32,840 nucleotides of DNA, taken from the NCBI RefSeq assembly GCF_000611675.1, contig NZ_JATV01000022.1, positions 1-32,840 of the forward strand, in the 5' to 3' direction. Source of the stretch: Flavobacterium succinicans LMG 10402. Its GTDB lineage: Bacteria > Bacteroidota > Bacteroidia > Flavobacteriales > Flavobacteriaceae. Below, piece after piece: positions 18,647 through 26,810 of this stretch. The first letter of the stretch is position 1. Each line of letters begins with the position of its first letter. Under the pieces are notes generated by a model. That model did no database searches, was not told the DNA's origin, and saw only the letters and a list, made by a program, of their open reading frames with translations. The position numbers were made by a program, and so were the translations under genes.

Positions 18647-19657
18647 TTATAAAAGTGTCACCCCAGTTCCGTTGCCGTCTGAGTAGTTTACTTTTCCAAA
18701 ATCAAGGGTTACACCAGTGGCTATATCTTGATCTAATAACAGTGCGCCATCCATGTCGACGTAATCTAACAACGGTAATAAATGAGCAATGGCCGAGATG
18801 CCTACTGAAGATTCGGTCATACAACCTACCATAGTTTTTAGCCCCAGTTTTTTGGCTTCTTCCAGCATACGTTTGCCAGGAGTGAGGCCGCCACATTTTA
18901 CCAATTTGACATTTACGCCGTGGAAATGATTGTGGCATTTGGCAACATCGGATTCGATAATACAGCTTTCATCAGCAATGATTGGTAAAGCGGAGTGTTT
19001 GAAAACTTCTTTGTGCGCTTCCCAATTATCGGCTTTCATAGGTTGTTCCAAGAATTCGACGCCGAGTTTTTTTAAAGTTATGGAATTAGAAATGGTTTCT
19101 TCAACGCCCCAACCGCAGTTCGCATCGATTCTGAAGATGGCGTCTGTGTGTTTACGTAATTCAGTTACGATTTCGATGTCTTCTTTGGTTCCTAATTTAA
19201 TTTTATAGATAGGCCAAGGGAGTTCTTTCATTTTGGCAACCATTTTTTCAATAGAAGCAATACCGATGGTATAATCTGTTAATGGATTTTTATCGGTAGT
19301 GAAATTCCAAAGCTCATATAGTTTTTTGCCTTTTTTGCGAGCATATAAATCATTATAAGCCAAGTCTAAAGCGCAAAGTGCAAACATATCGTCTTTTAAA
19401 TAAGGATGTACTTTATCCCAAAATTCTTCGGGAGTTTCTGTTGTTGTGTTTTCTATCAGAGGTCTAATTTTTTCCAAATCCGCGCGCATCATCGGCACCG
19501 TGGTGTGATAATAAGGATTGGAAGTTGCTTCGCCAAAACCCGAATGGCCATCACTTTGGAGTTCTACAATTAGTGAAGGTTGAAAATCGATAGATTCTCT
19601 AGAAATGGTGAAGGTGTGTTTTAGTTTGAGGTTGTATTCGCGAAGGATTAGTTGCAT
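18647..19657 (-). CDS. Dipeptide epimerase (L-Ala-D/L-Glu epimerase type), enolase superfamily
   Basis: This 336-residue protein has the enolase-superfamily capping domain and barrel. Catalytic pattern: Lys152-x-Lys154 (YKIKLG), metal ligands Asp178 (RIDANCGW), Glu204 (LEQP) and Asp229 (ADES), and a second base lysine near residue 254 (KLVKCGG). The late D-M-D-G (301-304) corresponds to the Asp-x-Asp motif that binds the dipeptide amino group in Ala-Glu epimerases. It would invert D-Glu to L-Glu in L-Ala-D-Glu from peptidoglycan. It lies between an exported esterase (30 bases upstream) and an AOS-family PLP enzyme (5 bases downstream). Dipeptide preference in this family varies. Confidence 0.88.
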   Translation of the reverse strand: MQLILREYNLKLKHTFTISRESIDFQPSLIVELQSDGHSGFGEATSNPYYHTTVPMMRADLEKIRPLIENTTTETPEEFWDKVHPYLKDDMFALCALDLAYNDLYARKKGKKLYELWNFTTDKNPLTDYTIGIASIEKMVAKMKELPWPIYKIKLGTKEDIEIVTELRKHTDAIFRIDANCGWGVEETISNSITLKKLGVEFLEQPMKADNWEAHKEVFKHSALPIIADESCIIESDVAKCHNHFHGVNVKLVKCGGLTPGKRMLEEAKKLGLKTMVGCMTESSVGISAIAHLLPLLDYVDMDGALLLDQDIATGVTLDFGKVNYSDGNGTGVTLL

Positions 19658-19687
19658 AACATTAATTTTTATTGTTCTAAAAAAGGA

Positions 19688-20500
19688 TTAGTAGCCCAAC
19701 CAAAGTAAGGCTTTTACAAAACCATCTCGCCATAATTTTTCGTTGTGTTGGCCGCCTTTTATTATGGTCTTTGTGTTCAAATGTTTACAGGAACAACGCT
19801 TGGTATTGATGATGTTTTCTATTGTATTCAAGTCTTTGACCATACTGTCATCGTCACCTTCTTTATCTCCACACAGGAAATAGTATTTTGCTTTTATCTT
19901 TTGAGTTTGTTCTGTTAATGCGATAATATCCTTTCTGTTAATCCAGAAGGCAGGAGAAAAAACGCCTGCTTTGCCGAAAACTTCGGGATACTTTAGCGTG
20001 GTGTAAAAAGCTGTCAATCCACCCAAGGAGCTGCCAATTATAAGTGTATGTGTTTTGTCGGTTTTGGTGCGGTATTTTTTGTCGATGCTCGGCTTTAAGG
20101 TGTTGACAATAAAATCTAAATATTGATTCGCCTTGCCGCCGCCGTATTTTTCGTGCAGATAGGGTGTGAGCTCTTCTAGTCGTTTTTCGTTTCCGTGTTC
20201 AATTCCCACAACTATTATTTGTGCGTTCAGACTGTCTAATTTTTCATCAATATTCCATTCGCCACTGTAGGCTGTTTTGGCATCAAATAAATTTTGAGCA
20301 TCAGGCATATAAATCACGGAATATTTCTTCTTGGAAGCGCTATAGTTTTTGGGTAAGTAGAGCCAGATTTTTTTTGTTATTTGTAACTCAGGTGATGGAA
20401 TACTAAAAGTACTTACTTGAGCAGAAGCAGTGGTTTCCTGTGTCCATCCTTTCGCCAGAAGAAAAAAGAAGCAAAAAAATAGGATTGTTTTTTTAGACAT
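19688..20500 (-). CDS. Exported esterase, alpha/beta hydrolase (PF00756-like)
   Basis: This 270-residue protein starts MSKKTILFFCFFFLLAKGWT, a Sec signal peptide. The frame is open 7 codons further up, but the ATG at 20500 places the signal peptide properly. The nucleophile elbow GSSLGG puts the serine at residue 158, and GGQHNEKLW provides the histidine at 252. The YMPDAQNLFD and FSPAFW segments fit the esterase-D/IroE/Fes group, which includes siderophore, feruloyl and other carbohydrate esterases. The substrate is unknown. It is the first gene of a minus-strand unit leading into the dipeptide epimerase and may be periplasmic. It is divergent from the TerB-like gene. Confidence 0.75.
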   Translation of the reverse strand: MSKKTILFFCFFFLLAKGWTQETTASAQVSTFSIPSPELQITKKIWLYLPKNYSASKKKYSVIYMPDAQNLFDAKTAYSGEWNIDEKLDSLNAQIIVVGIEHGNEKRLEELTPYLHEKYGGGKANQYLDFIVNTLKPSIDKKYRTKTDKTHTLIIGSSLGGLTAFYTTLKYPEVFGKAGVFSPAFWINRKDIIALTEQTQKIKAKYYFLCGDKEGDDDSMVKDLNTIENIINTKRCSCKHLNTKTIIKGGQHNEKLWRDGFVKALLWLGY

Positions 20501-20556
20501 AATTGAATTTTGTGGATACATATAAAAACAATAATTTAGCTAAAAATAAGAAATTG

Positions 20557-20958
20557 ATGAATAGTTTTGAAGAAAAAAGAAGTTTACTTTTAGAAATGAT
20601 AAGTTTTTCTGTGATCGATGGGAAATTACATCATCGCGAGTTTGGCTTTATCCGAATAGTAGCAAAACAACTGGGATTTACTAAAGAGCAGTATGCTGAT
20701 TTGTTTCATCAAGAGTTACCTCATTTGCCCATTAAATCAGAATTTCAGCGTATTCAACAATTTTATAGATTAGCACTACTTATGCATAGTGATGGTGTTT
20801 TGCATCATAAAGAGTCGGTGGCTATTTATCAAATAGCCATTGATATGGGGTTAAATCCAGGAGCTACCAAACGAGTTTTGCAAATGATGCAGGAATCTCC
20901 TAATGCTATGATTGATGCCAAAGCATTGTTAGGAATGTTTCAAGAACAACACAATTAA
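20557..20958 (+). CDS. TerB-like protein
   Basis: This 133-residue all-helical protein shows two repeats of the TerB type: FSVIDGKLHHREFGFIRIVAKQLG (about 16-39) and LLMHSDGVLHHKESVAIYQIAIDMG (about 72-96), each with Asp-Gly and a following acidic residue. TerB-like domains occur in tellurite-resistance and membrane-stress systems, but single genes like this have no settled role. I chose ATG 20557 because the upstream ATG (20503) lies three bases from the start of the divergent esterase, leaving no promoter. The stop overlaps the uvrB stop by four bases (convergent). Confidence 0.65.
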   Translation: MNSFEEKRSLLLEMISFSVIDGKLHHREFGFIRIVAKQLGFTKEQYADLFHQELPHLPIKSEFQRIQQFYRLALLMHSDGVLHHKESVAIYQIAIDMGLNPGATKRVLQMMQESPNAMIDAKALLGMFQEQHN

Positions 20959-22946
20959 GAGAGTTTCTCTTGTAATGCTTTAATTTCATCGCGGAACTTG
21001 GCAGCCTGCATAAAATCTAAATCTTTTGCGGCTTTTTCCATCGCTTTTCGTTTTTCACGAATTAATTTTTCCAATTCTGGTTTTGAAAGATAAGCCGTGT
21101 CTGGTTCTGCTGCTTTTGCAATAGTATGGCCTAATTCGTATTCCACCAGTGGATTTTTAGTAAAAGCACTGTCTATTTTTTTATCTAAAGCTTGCGGAAC
21201 TTTATTGTGTTGGGTGTTGTAATTGATTTGTTTGGTACGGCGATAATTGGTTTCATCAATTGTTTTTTGCATACTCGCAGTAATTTTATCGGCATACATA
21301 ATCGCTTTTCCGTTTAAGTTTCTTGCTGCACGACCAATGGTTTGGGTGAGTGAACGATGGCTTCTAAGAAACCCTTCTTTGTCGGCATCCAAAATAGCAA
21401 CCAAAGACACTTCAGGCAAATCCAATCCTTCTCTCAATAAATTGACTCCAATCAATACGTCAAATAAGCCTTTTCGTAAATCTTGCATAATTTCGATACG
21501 CTCCAATGTATCTACATCTGAGTGAATATAGCGACAACGAATGGAAACTTTAGTTAAGTATTTAGCCAATTCTTCGGCCATTCTTTTGGTTAAAGTGGTG
21601 ACCAAAACACGCTCATCTAATTCGCATCGTACTTGTATTTCTTCGATTAAATCATCAATTTGATTCAAACTTGGACGAATTTCGATAATCGGGTCTAACA
21701 AGCCTGTGGGGCGAATAATTTGCTCTACATAAACACCATCACATTTTTGTAATTCATAATCCGCAGGTGTGGCAGACACATAAATGACTTGATTTTGCAT
21801 GGCTTCAAATTCTTCGAATTTCAAAGGGCGATTGTCCATAGCCGCAGGTAAGCGAAAACCATATTCTACCAAGTTTTCTTTTCTTGAACGGTCGCCACCA
21901 TACATAGCTTGTACTTGCGACAAAGTCACGTGGCTTTCATCGACTACCAATAAAAAATCATTGGGGAAATAATCCAATAAACAGAAAGGCCTTGAGCCCG
22001 CTTCTCTTCCGTCAAGGTAACGAGAATAATTTTCAATTCCAGAACAATAGCCCAATTCTCGAATCATTTCTAAATCGAAGTTGGTGCGTTCTTCAAGTCG
22101 TTTGGCTTCTAAATGTTTGCCTATTTCTTTAAAATAATCCACTTGCTTGACTAAATCTTGCTGGATTTCCCAAATGGCATTTTGTAGCACATCAGGCGAA
22201 GTCACGAACATATTGGCGGGATAAATCGTCAATTTTTCAAAGCGTTCAATAACTTGAGCCGTTTTGGTATCAAAGCTTTCTATTTCTTCGATTTCATCAC
22301 CAAAAAAATGAATTCTGAAGGCATCATCGGCATAACTTGGGTAGACTTCAACCGTATCACCTTTAATTCTGAAATTTCCTGGGGTAAATTCGGCTTCGGT
22401 TCTAGAATACAAACTTTGCACTAAGCTGTGTAGCAATTTAGTTCTTGAAATCATTTGGTTGACTTCGATGGCAATTACGTTCTTTTGAAACTCCACTGGA
22501 TTTCCAATACCATAAATGCAAGAAACCGAGGCGACCACTATAATATCTCTTCGTCCAGACAATAAAGAGGAAGTCGTGCTCAAACGCATTTTTTCTAACT
22601 CTTCATTGATAGACAAATCTTTTTCTATAAAAACTCCCGTAACAGGCATAAACGCCTCGGGTTGGTAATAATCGTAATACGACACAAAATATTCCACCGC
22701 ATTGTTTGGGAAAAACTGTTTGAATTCCGAGTACAACTGTGCGGCCAACGTTTTGTTGTGCGCCAATATCAGCGTTGGTTTTTGAACTTCTTGAATGACG
22801 TTGGCAACCGTAAATGTTTTTCCAGACCCAGTCACACCCAACAGCGTCTGAAAAGGGTCGCCCGCCACAATTCCTTGCGCTAATTTTTCTATCGCTTGAG
22901 GTTGGTCACCCGTAGGTTGGTAATCTGATACAATTTGGAATTTCAT
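20955..22946 (-). CDS. uvrB: Excinuclease ABC subunit B
   Basis: This 663-residue damage-verification helicase of nucleotide excision repair hands damaged DNA from UvrA to UvrC. The start at 22946 gives MKFQIVSDYQPTGDQPQAI, the usual UvrB start; the 35 upstream codons of the open frame overlap a promoter-like box and were rejected. Walker A GVTGSGKT is at residues 37-44. The DNA-inserting beta-hairpin with YYDYYQPEAF lies near residue 93, the DEAD-like VVDESH near residue 338, and helicase motif VI QTIGRAARN near residue 537. The UVR domain that binds UvrC closes the protein (KLIREKRKAMEKAAKDLDF). A TATTTTTG -7 box lies at 22988-22995, 41 bases upstream. Confidence 0.96.
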   Translation of the reverse strand: MKFQIVSDYQPTGDQPQAIEKLAQGIVAGDPFQTLLGVTGSGKTFTVANVIQEVQKPTLILAHNKTLAAQLYSEFKQFFPNNAVEYFVSYYDYYQPEAFMPVTGVFIEKDLSINEELEKMRLSTTSSLLSGRRDIIVVASVSCIYGIGNPVEFQKNVIAIEVNQMISRTKLLHSLVQSLYSRTEAEFTPGNFRIKGDTVEVYPSYADDAFRIHFFGDEIEEIESFDTKTAQVIERFEKLTIYPANMFVTSPDVLQNAIWEIQQDLVKQVDYFKEIGKHLEAKRLEERTNFDLEMIRELGYCSGIENYSRYLDGREAGSRPFCLLDYFPNDFLLVVDESHVTLSQVQAMYGGDRSRKENLVEYGFRLPAAMDNRPLKFEEFEAMQNQVIYVSATPADYELQKCDGVYVEQIIRPTGLLDPIIEIRPSLNQIDDLIEEIQVRCELDERVLVTTLTKRMAEELAKYLTKVSIRCRYIHSDVDTLERIEIMQDLRKGLFDVLIGVNLLREGLDLPEVSLVAILDADKEGFLRSHRSLTQTIGRAARNLNGKAIMYADKITASMQKTIDETNYRRTKQINYNTQHNKVPQALDKKIDSAFTKNPLVEYELGHTIAKAAEPDTAYLSKPELEKLIREKRKAMEKAAKDLDFMQAAKFRDEIKALQEKLS

Positions 22947-22987
22947 TGGTGGGCGAGCTAATAAGATTGTTGTGAAGAAATGATTCA

Positions 22988-22995
22988 CAAAAATA
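22988..22995 (-). promoter_or_regulatory. Putative -7 box of uvrB
   Basis: TATTTTTG on the minus strand fits TAnnTTTG, 41 bases before the uvrB ATG. It lies downstream of element B, so that element is not in the uvrB leader if this promoter is the main one. Confidence 0.45.
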
Positions 22996-23073
22996 CAGCT
23001 AATCCTGAATTTATGAGCCTTAACAGTTGTTATTTTTAGTAACCCACACAATAGGCATTTTACCCAGCAAAGT

Positions 23074-23138
23074 CCCGCTATCCGCTATATCTTGCTGGGC
23101 GAACCCCGCCCAGCAAGGATGCCGCTCCTATCGGGGTT
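23074..23138 (-). ncRNA. Structured intergenic element, copy B
   Basis: Read on the minus strand, the flanks match copy A (18 of 21 and 15 of 17 bases). The central stem is CTTGCTGGGCG with CGCCCAGCAAG (11 bp, loop 5), G+C rich where copy A is A+T rich. TTGCTGGG recurs on the minus strand just beyond the core (+ strand CCCAGCAA at 23063-23070) and could pair with CCCAGCAA of the stem instead. It lies in the 335-base divergent region between uvrB and the methyltransferase gene; the remainder of that region (23139-23281) holds nothing else I recognise. RNA status is unproven. Confidence 0.55.
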
Positions 23139-23281
23139 AGAGAGTTACAATTGGCTTTTTTAGCAGCATTCAAATCATAAATCATTTTTTTAAAATCAGC
23201 AATACATTGATTCTTCTATCAGAATTGCAGCTTTAAATTATTTTGTAAATTACACTCCATCAAACGCTTACTTTCAAAACT

Positions 23282-24061
23282 ATGAATATGTATGATAATC
23301 CAGCGACGGTTGCCCATTCTTTTGACGAAAATTATCTTTCTCCTTATTTGATTCAAGCGCAATGGGCCGAATGTATTGCATTAAAAGCAGTGATTTACGA
23401 GTTAGCCAACCGTTTACAACGACCCATTAGTATTTTAGATATTGGGGTAGGGAGTGGTCGTGTCATTCAAAACCTCCACGATATTCCCGAAATATGGCAG
23501 CATGTGGCGCATTATACAGGTACCGATAATGCTGTTTTATGTTTGGACTTAGCCTCAAAAAGGGTGAATACTTTAGGTATAACTGATAAAGTAACCTTGA
23601 TTCAAATGGATGCCGTTCATTTACAGAAACTAACAGCCACTTTCGATTTGGTTATTTGCACTTGGTTTACGCCGGGTAATTTTTATCCCGATGATTTTGA
23701 TTTTGAAAACTATCCTAAGTCCTTTCAAAAGTTAGATCTAAGTAGGAATCCTAAGTTTACCTCAGTTTTTTCTCAAGTTTATAGTTTGTTAGGCCCTCAA
23801 GGAGAGATTATTTTAGGAGCTTGTTACAAAGACAATGAGGCTACTAGATTCAAACAAGAATTCAGCTATAAAAAAATGGGAATGACAGTGATTACTGCTC
23901 CTGAAGATAGTTTTACCGCCACCCAAGAGCGGTTTTGGTCACAACGTTTTACGAAAGAAAAATTAATCTCTTACTTGTCTTTTGTACCCGTTGATTGCAT
24001 TTCATTTCATGATTTGGACACGTATGAATATGCCTTTCAAGTACGGGTTAAAAAATCATAA
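23282..24061 (+). CDS. Class I SAM-dependent methyltransferase
   Basis: This is a 259-residue cytoplasmic protein with a Rossmann methyltransferase core. Motif I is ILDIGVGSGR (51-60), an acidic residue follows in the second strand (YTGTDNAV), QMDAVHL fits motif III, and DLVICTWFTPGN takes the place of motif IV. The C-terminal part (ITAPEDSFTATQERFWSQRF) is not one I can assign to a substrate. The ATG at 23282 was taken; the third codon is also ATG. The stop overlaps the convergent zeta-like gene by six bases. Substrate unknown. Confidence 0.75.
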   Translation: MNMYDNPATVAHSFDENYLSPYLIQAQWAECIALKAVIYELANRLQRPISILDIGVGSGRVIQNLHDIPEIWQHVAHYTGTDNAVLCLDLASKRVNTLGITDKVTLIQMDAVHLQKLTATFDLVICTWFTPGNFYPDDFDFENYPKSFQKLDLSRNPKFTSVFSQVYSLLGPQGEIILGACYKDNEATRFKQEFSYKKMGMTVITAPEDSFTATQERFWSQRFTKEKLISYLSFVPVDCISFHDLDTYEYAFQVRVKKS

Positions 24062-24802
24062 ATCAAATTTGTTGTAGACATACTCCTCAAACCACAAAGG
24101 AAGGTCTGAAGTGTGGAATTTTATAGCTTGTCCTTTGTAAATTTCTGCAAGTAAATCCATTTTTTTTCCAGAATTATCAAATAAAAAAGCGCGATCTACT
24201 ATTTTTATTGCCTCTGAAAGGTTTTCTAACGTTTTGAAATATCTTTTTTCAATTTTACTTCCATCAACATTATGACCTCCTTTTGCAACTCTAAGCCGAA
24301 CCCTGTCTATGTTTTTATGAAAATCATCGGTACAGATAAAATAAAGATACGTTTTAAAGCCAGATTTTTTTGCTATCTCTAATTCTCTGAGTTTAGAGCT
24401 GTTACTCATTACGGTTTCGTAAGAAAATGATTTTTGTTCTTTTAGGAGTAAAAAACGAATAAAGGCTGCGGCAAAAGCAGCTTCGTAACTGTTTGTTTTT
24501 TTGGGTTTATTTACAATGAAATTTTCGGCTATAATTAAATCAATTCTGAAATTTTCTTGTTTAGCTTTGGCTAATAAAGACTGGCTATCATCTAAAAGAG
24601 TGTATTGTTCTAGATCTTTTGAAGTTACTTTTAGACCAAAGTCAGTTAAATCGATTAAGCCTTTGGTTTGTAATTTTTTTTCTATTTCATCAGCATTTAT
24701 GAAGATGCCAGATTGGTAATTTTTACTTATTATATTGTATAAAGATGTTTTTCCAGAACCGTTAGGGCCAGCAAAAAGCCTTATTTTACTTTGATTTGAG
24801 AT
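24056..24802 (-). CDS. Zeta-toxin-like P-loop kinase, start codon unusual
   Basis: The frame runs without stop from a P-loop, LFAGPNGSGKTS, to the stop at 24056. It continues through INADEIEKKL, SFSYETVMS, VRLRVAKGGHNV and AFLFDNSG. This order is typical of zeta-toxin family kinases, whose known members phosphorylate UDP-N-acetylglucosamine or related sugars and block cell-wall synthesis. The first ATG (24409) comes far after the P-loop and cannot be the true start. The frame is closed by TAA just upstream, and between that stop and the P-loop there is no ATG, GTG or TTG. ATC at 24802 would give a start SNQSKIRLFAGPNGSGKTS. It overlaps the preceding small gene by 17 bases. Either a rare start or frameshift expression is needed, or an inactivating mutation occurred. 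Confidence 0.75.
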   Translation of the reverse strand: MSNQSKIRLFAGPNGSGKTSLYNIISKNYQSGIFINADEIEKKLQTKGLIDLTDFGLKVTSKDLEQYTLLDDSQSLLAKAKQENFRIDLIIAENFIVNKPKKTNSYEAAFAAAFIRFLLLKEQKSFSYETVMSNSSKLRELEIAKKSGFKTYLYFICTDDFHKNIDRVRLRVAKGGHNVDGSKIEKRYFKTLENLSEAIKIVDRAFLFDNSGKKMDLLAEIYKGQAIKFHTSDLPLWFEEYVYNKFDL

Positions 24803-25046
24803 ACAATATTGTACCTTTCTTTATTTTTAAGGAGGATCTTAAAGGTTTAGTGTTTAGTTCAAGAATTTCTCCATTGGCACTTTCGCAAACAACCTTATTG
24901 CCGTTATTGTAAGTAAAGGATAAGCCAAGAGCTTTGTTTTCTCTTATTGCGATTAGTGCTGCTTTTTTCCCTGCTACTTTTAAATTTGATACTTCTTTGG
25001 CATTTGAGCGAAACACTATTTTTTTAGCTTTCTTTTCAGGTAACAT
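24786..25046 (-). CDS. Small basic protein upstream of the zeta-like kinase, putative antitoxin
   Basis: This is an 86-residue lysine-rich protein with a central AALIAIRENKALGLSFTYNN and GEILEL region and a C-terminal LKIKKGTILYLK. The combination of an Ala-rich helix, then 'GL-x-x-x-Y..G..V-x-x-E-x-x-x-G' resembles small partners that precede zeta-type ATPases in many genomes, as I remember them. It overlaps the kinase frame by 17 bases in the +1 frame, the usual toxin-antitoxin layout. A TATATTTG -7 box lies 23 bases upstream, so the pair has its own promoter. It is unlike the classical epsilon antitoxin in sequence, and its role is inferred from position. Confidence 0.65.
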   Translation of the reverse strand: MLPEKKAKKIVFRSNAKEVSNLKVAGKKAALIAIRENKALGLSFTYNNGNKVVCESANGEILELNTKPLRSSLKIKKGTILYLKSK

Positions 25047-25069
25047 AATTATTGTATTTTAATTACATA

Positions 25070-25077
25070 CAAATATA
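25070..25077 (-). promoter_or_regulatory. Putative -7 box of the small gene-zeta pair
   Basis: TATATTTG on the minus strand fits TAnnTTTG, 23 bases before the ATG at 25046. Confidence 0.5.
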
Positions 25078-25100
25078 AAGTTTTATTTGCTAATTAATTA

Positions 25101-26048
25101 CTATTCAAATTTCCATTCCTTTTGTTGTTTTTCGGTCAAAAAGGTCCACGCCAAGATGCGGCTAGTTTTTTGACCTTGCGCCATGTCAATGGTTTTAATA
25201 GTGGCGGCATGTACTTTGTTTAATGTTTTGTATAAACTATTCAAATGAGATTGTTTGGACACTAAAGTAGTAAACCAAAGGCATTGCATCGGGTATTTAG
25301 CGCTTTCGTAAATCATTTGGGTGATAAAGCCTAATTCGCCTCCTGGGCACCATAATTCTGCGTTTTGTCCCCCAAAGTTTAAAACAGGAGTAGTTATTCT
25401 TTTGTTTTCTAGATTGTTTACTTTTCGAACAGCGACTTTGGTAGCTTCTTCTTTGGAGTTGTGAAAGGGTGGGTTACAAATCGTAAACGCAAATTTGTCC
25501 TCAGGTTCCATGATGTTTTTAAAAATAAATCGAGGTTCCGTTTGTAATTGAAGGCTTACTGCATCGATTAGTTTTGGATTTTTTTCGATGATTTGTTTGC
25601 AATTTTGTATGGCTTTTTCATCAATGTCTGTACCAACAAAGCTCCAACCATAAACGGCATTTCCTAAAATAGGATAAATACAATTGGCGCCCATTCCAAT
25701 ATCAAGTCCCTGAACGTTTTCGCCTCTTGGCACGATTCCATTATTGCTTTCAGCTAATAAATCGGCTAAATAATGCACATAATCTACACGTCCTGGAATT
25801 GGAGGACACAGGAAATCATTGGGAATGTCCCAATACTTCAAGTCGTAATACGCAATTAAAAGGGATTTATTCAAGGCTTTTACAGCTTCGGGACTACTAA
25901 AATCAAGAGTCTGAATTTGATGTTCGTTATTGCCTACAAAAGAATTGAGTTCAGGTAATACTTCAATTAAATAGTCAAAATCGTAGCCAAAACGGTGTTG
26001 ATTTCTGGGATGTAAATTTTGTTTTTCGGACGGGTTTTTCGGTTTCAT
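25101..26048 (-). CDS. rlmF: 23S rRNA adenine-1618 N6-methyltransferase
   Basis: This 315-residue enzyme methylates A1618 of 23S rRNA. The SAM loop LDIGMGANCIYPILG spans residues 115-129, and the catalytic NPPF is at 192-195, the signature of N6-adenine methyltransferases. The N-terminus HPRNQHRFGYDFDYLI and the late GGELGFITQMI, SRILAWTF are characteristic of RlmF. Length is normal (about 300). It begins 52 bases before the antitoxin-like gene region. A near match to the -7 box (TATCTTTA) lies at 26065-26072. Confidence 0.92.
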   Translation of the reverse strand: MKPKNPSEKQNLHPRNQHRFGYDFDYLIEVLPELNSFVGNNEHQIQTLDFSSPEAVKALNKSLLIAYYDLKYWDIPNDFLCPPIPGRVDYVHYLADLLAESNNGIVPRGENVQGLDIGMGANCIYPILGNAVYGWSFVGTDIDEKAIQNCKQIIEKNPKLIDAVSLQLQTEPRFIFKNIMEPEDKFAFTICNPPFHNSKEEATKVAVRKVNNLENKRITTPVLNFGGQNAELWCPGGELGFITQMIYESAKYPMQCLWFTTLVSKQSHLNSLYKTLNKVHAATIKTIDMAQGQKTSRILAWTFLTEKQQKEWKFE

Positions 26049-26090
26049 TTTCTGAGTTTCGAGGTAAAGATACGGATTCCTTTTTTTAAA

Positions 26091-26753
26091 TTAATCCATG
26101 CATTCCATCAATAATAAATCGCCCTCGGCATGTTCAATGGTTACTAGGCCATCTGCAGCTACCGCATTGCTGCTTCCGGTTCTATAGCCTATGGTAAGGG
26201 TGTCGTTGGTCAAGGGATACACTAGGTTTTGGGAGTGAATTCCGGTTACTACCCCAATTGGGATTAGTGAAATCGGAGTGCGCGCCGTGTACCATTTTTG
26301 GAATTTATTGGGCAATAAAAAAATCTTTGAATGGTCGTCCAAAATCACAATTTTAATTAAATCTCGGTACCGTACAATATTGGTGAGATTGGTTATGGTG
26401 TGATCGGCACGTTTGCCAGTGGCCCAAACAATATTTACCGCAGGAATGTTTCGTTCGATGAGGTAGTCCAGTGCTTTTTCTAGATCGGTTTTGTTTTGAT
26501 CGGGAGTGTGCACTATTTCTAGCGGGTACTGAGTGGTTTTGTATATTTCAGGATCAAAATCACGATCAAAATCTCCCAATAAAACATCAATTTTTACATC
26601 CAATTCCATCACTCTTACAATGGCCGAGTCGAGTACTACAACTAAAGGGGACCATTCTAATAATTGTCCTAATAATTCGGGCTGGCACGCCGCACCATTA
26701 GCAATAATTAGAGCTGGTTCTTGATCGTCGCGAACGATATGGTGTGAGGACAT
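26091..26753 (-). CDS. Thiamine diphosphokinase
   Basis: This 220-residue enzyme transfers pyrophosphate from ATP to thiamine to make thiamine diphosphate. Family motifs are GDFDRD (60-65), DQNKTDLEKA (85-94) and GKRADH (113-118), in the expected order; the C-terminal beta domain includes SLIPIG and TGSSNAV. No other thiamine genes are nearby and no TPP riboswitch is visible upstream. TACATTTG at 26784-26791 fits a -7 box 30 bases before the start, so it probably has its own promoter. Confidence 0.9.
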   Translation of the reverse strand: MSSHHIVRDDQEPALIIANGAACQPELLGQLLEWSPLVVVLDSAIVRVMELDVKIDVLLGDFDRDFDPEIYKTTQYPLEIVHTPDQNKTDLEKALDYLIERNIPAVNIVWATGKRADHTITNLTNIVRYRDLIKIVILDDHSKIFLLPNKFQKWYTARTPISLIPIGVVTGIHSQNLVYPLTNDTLTIGYRTGSSNAVAADGLVTIEHAEGDLLLMECMD

Positions 26754-26783
26754 GTTTAGTATTTGATTTTAAATTGTAAGGAG

Positions 26784-26791
26784 CAAATGTA
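26784..26791 (-). promoter_or_regulatory. Putative -7 box of the thiamine diphosphokinase gene
   Basis: TACATTTG on the minus strand fits TAnnTTTG, 30 bases before the ATG at 26753. Confidence 0.45.
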
Positions 26792-26810
26792 CAAAAGTTA
26801 TCCGTTTGAA

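Noticed and set aside
20503..20958. TerB-like gene start at 20503
   Set aside because: It would leave no room for a promoter beside the divergent esterase start at 20500.
20955..23051. uvrB start at 23051
   Set aside because: The 35 extra residues are unlike UvrB and overlap a -7-like box; MKFQIVSDYQPTGDQ is the usual start.
23074..23138. Element B as a simple uvrB attenuator
   Set aside because: A promoter-like box lies between it and uvrB, and copy A is not in any gene leader.
24056..24409. 117-residue gene starting at ATG 24409
   Set aside because: The same frame continues upstream without a stop to a P-loop, so the ATG is internal.
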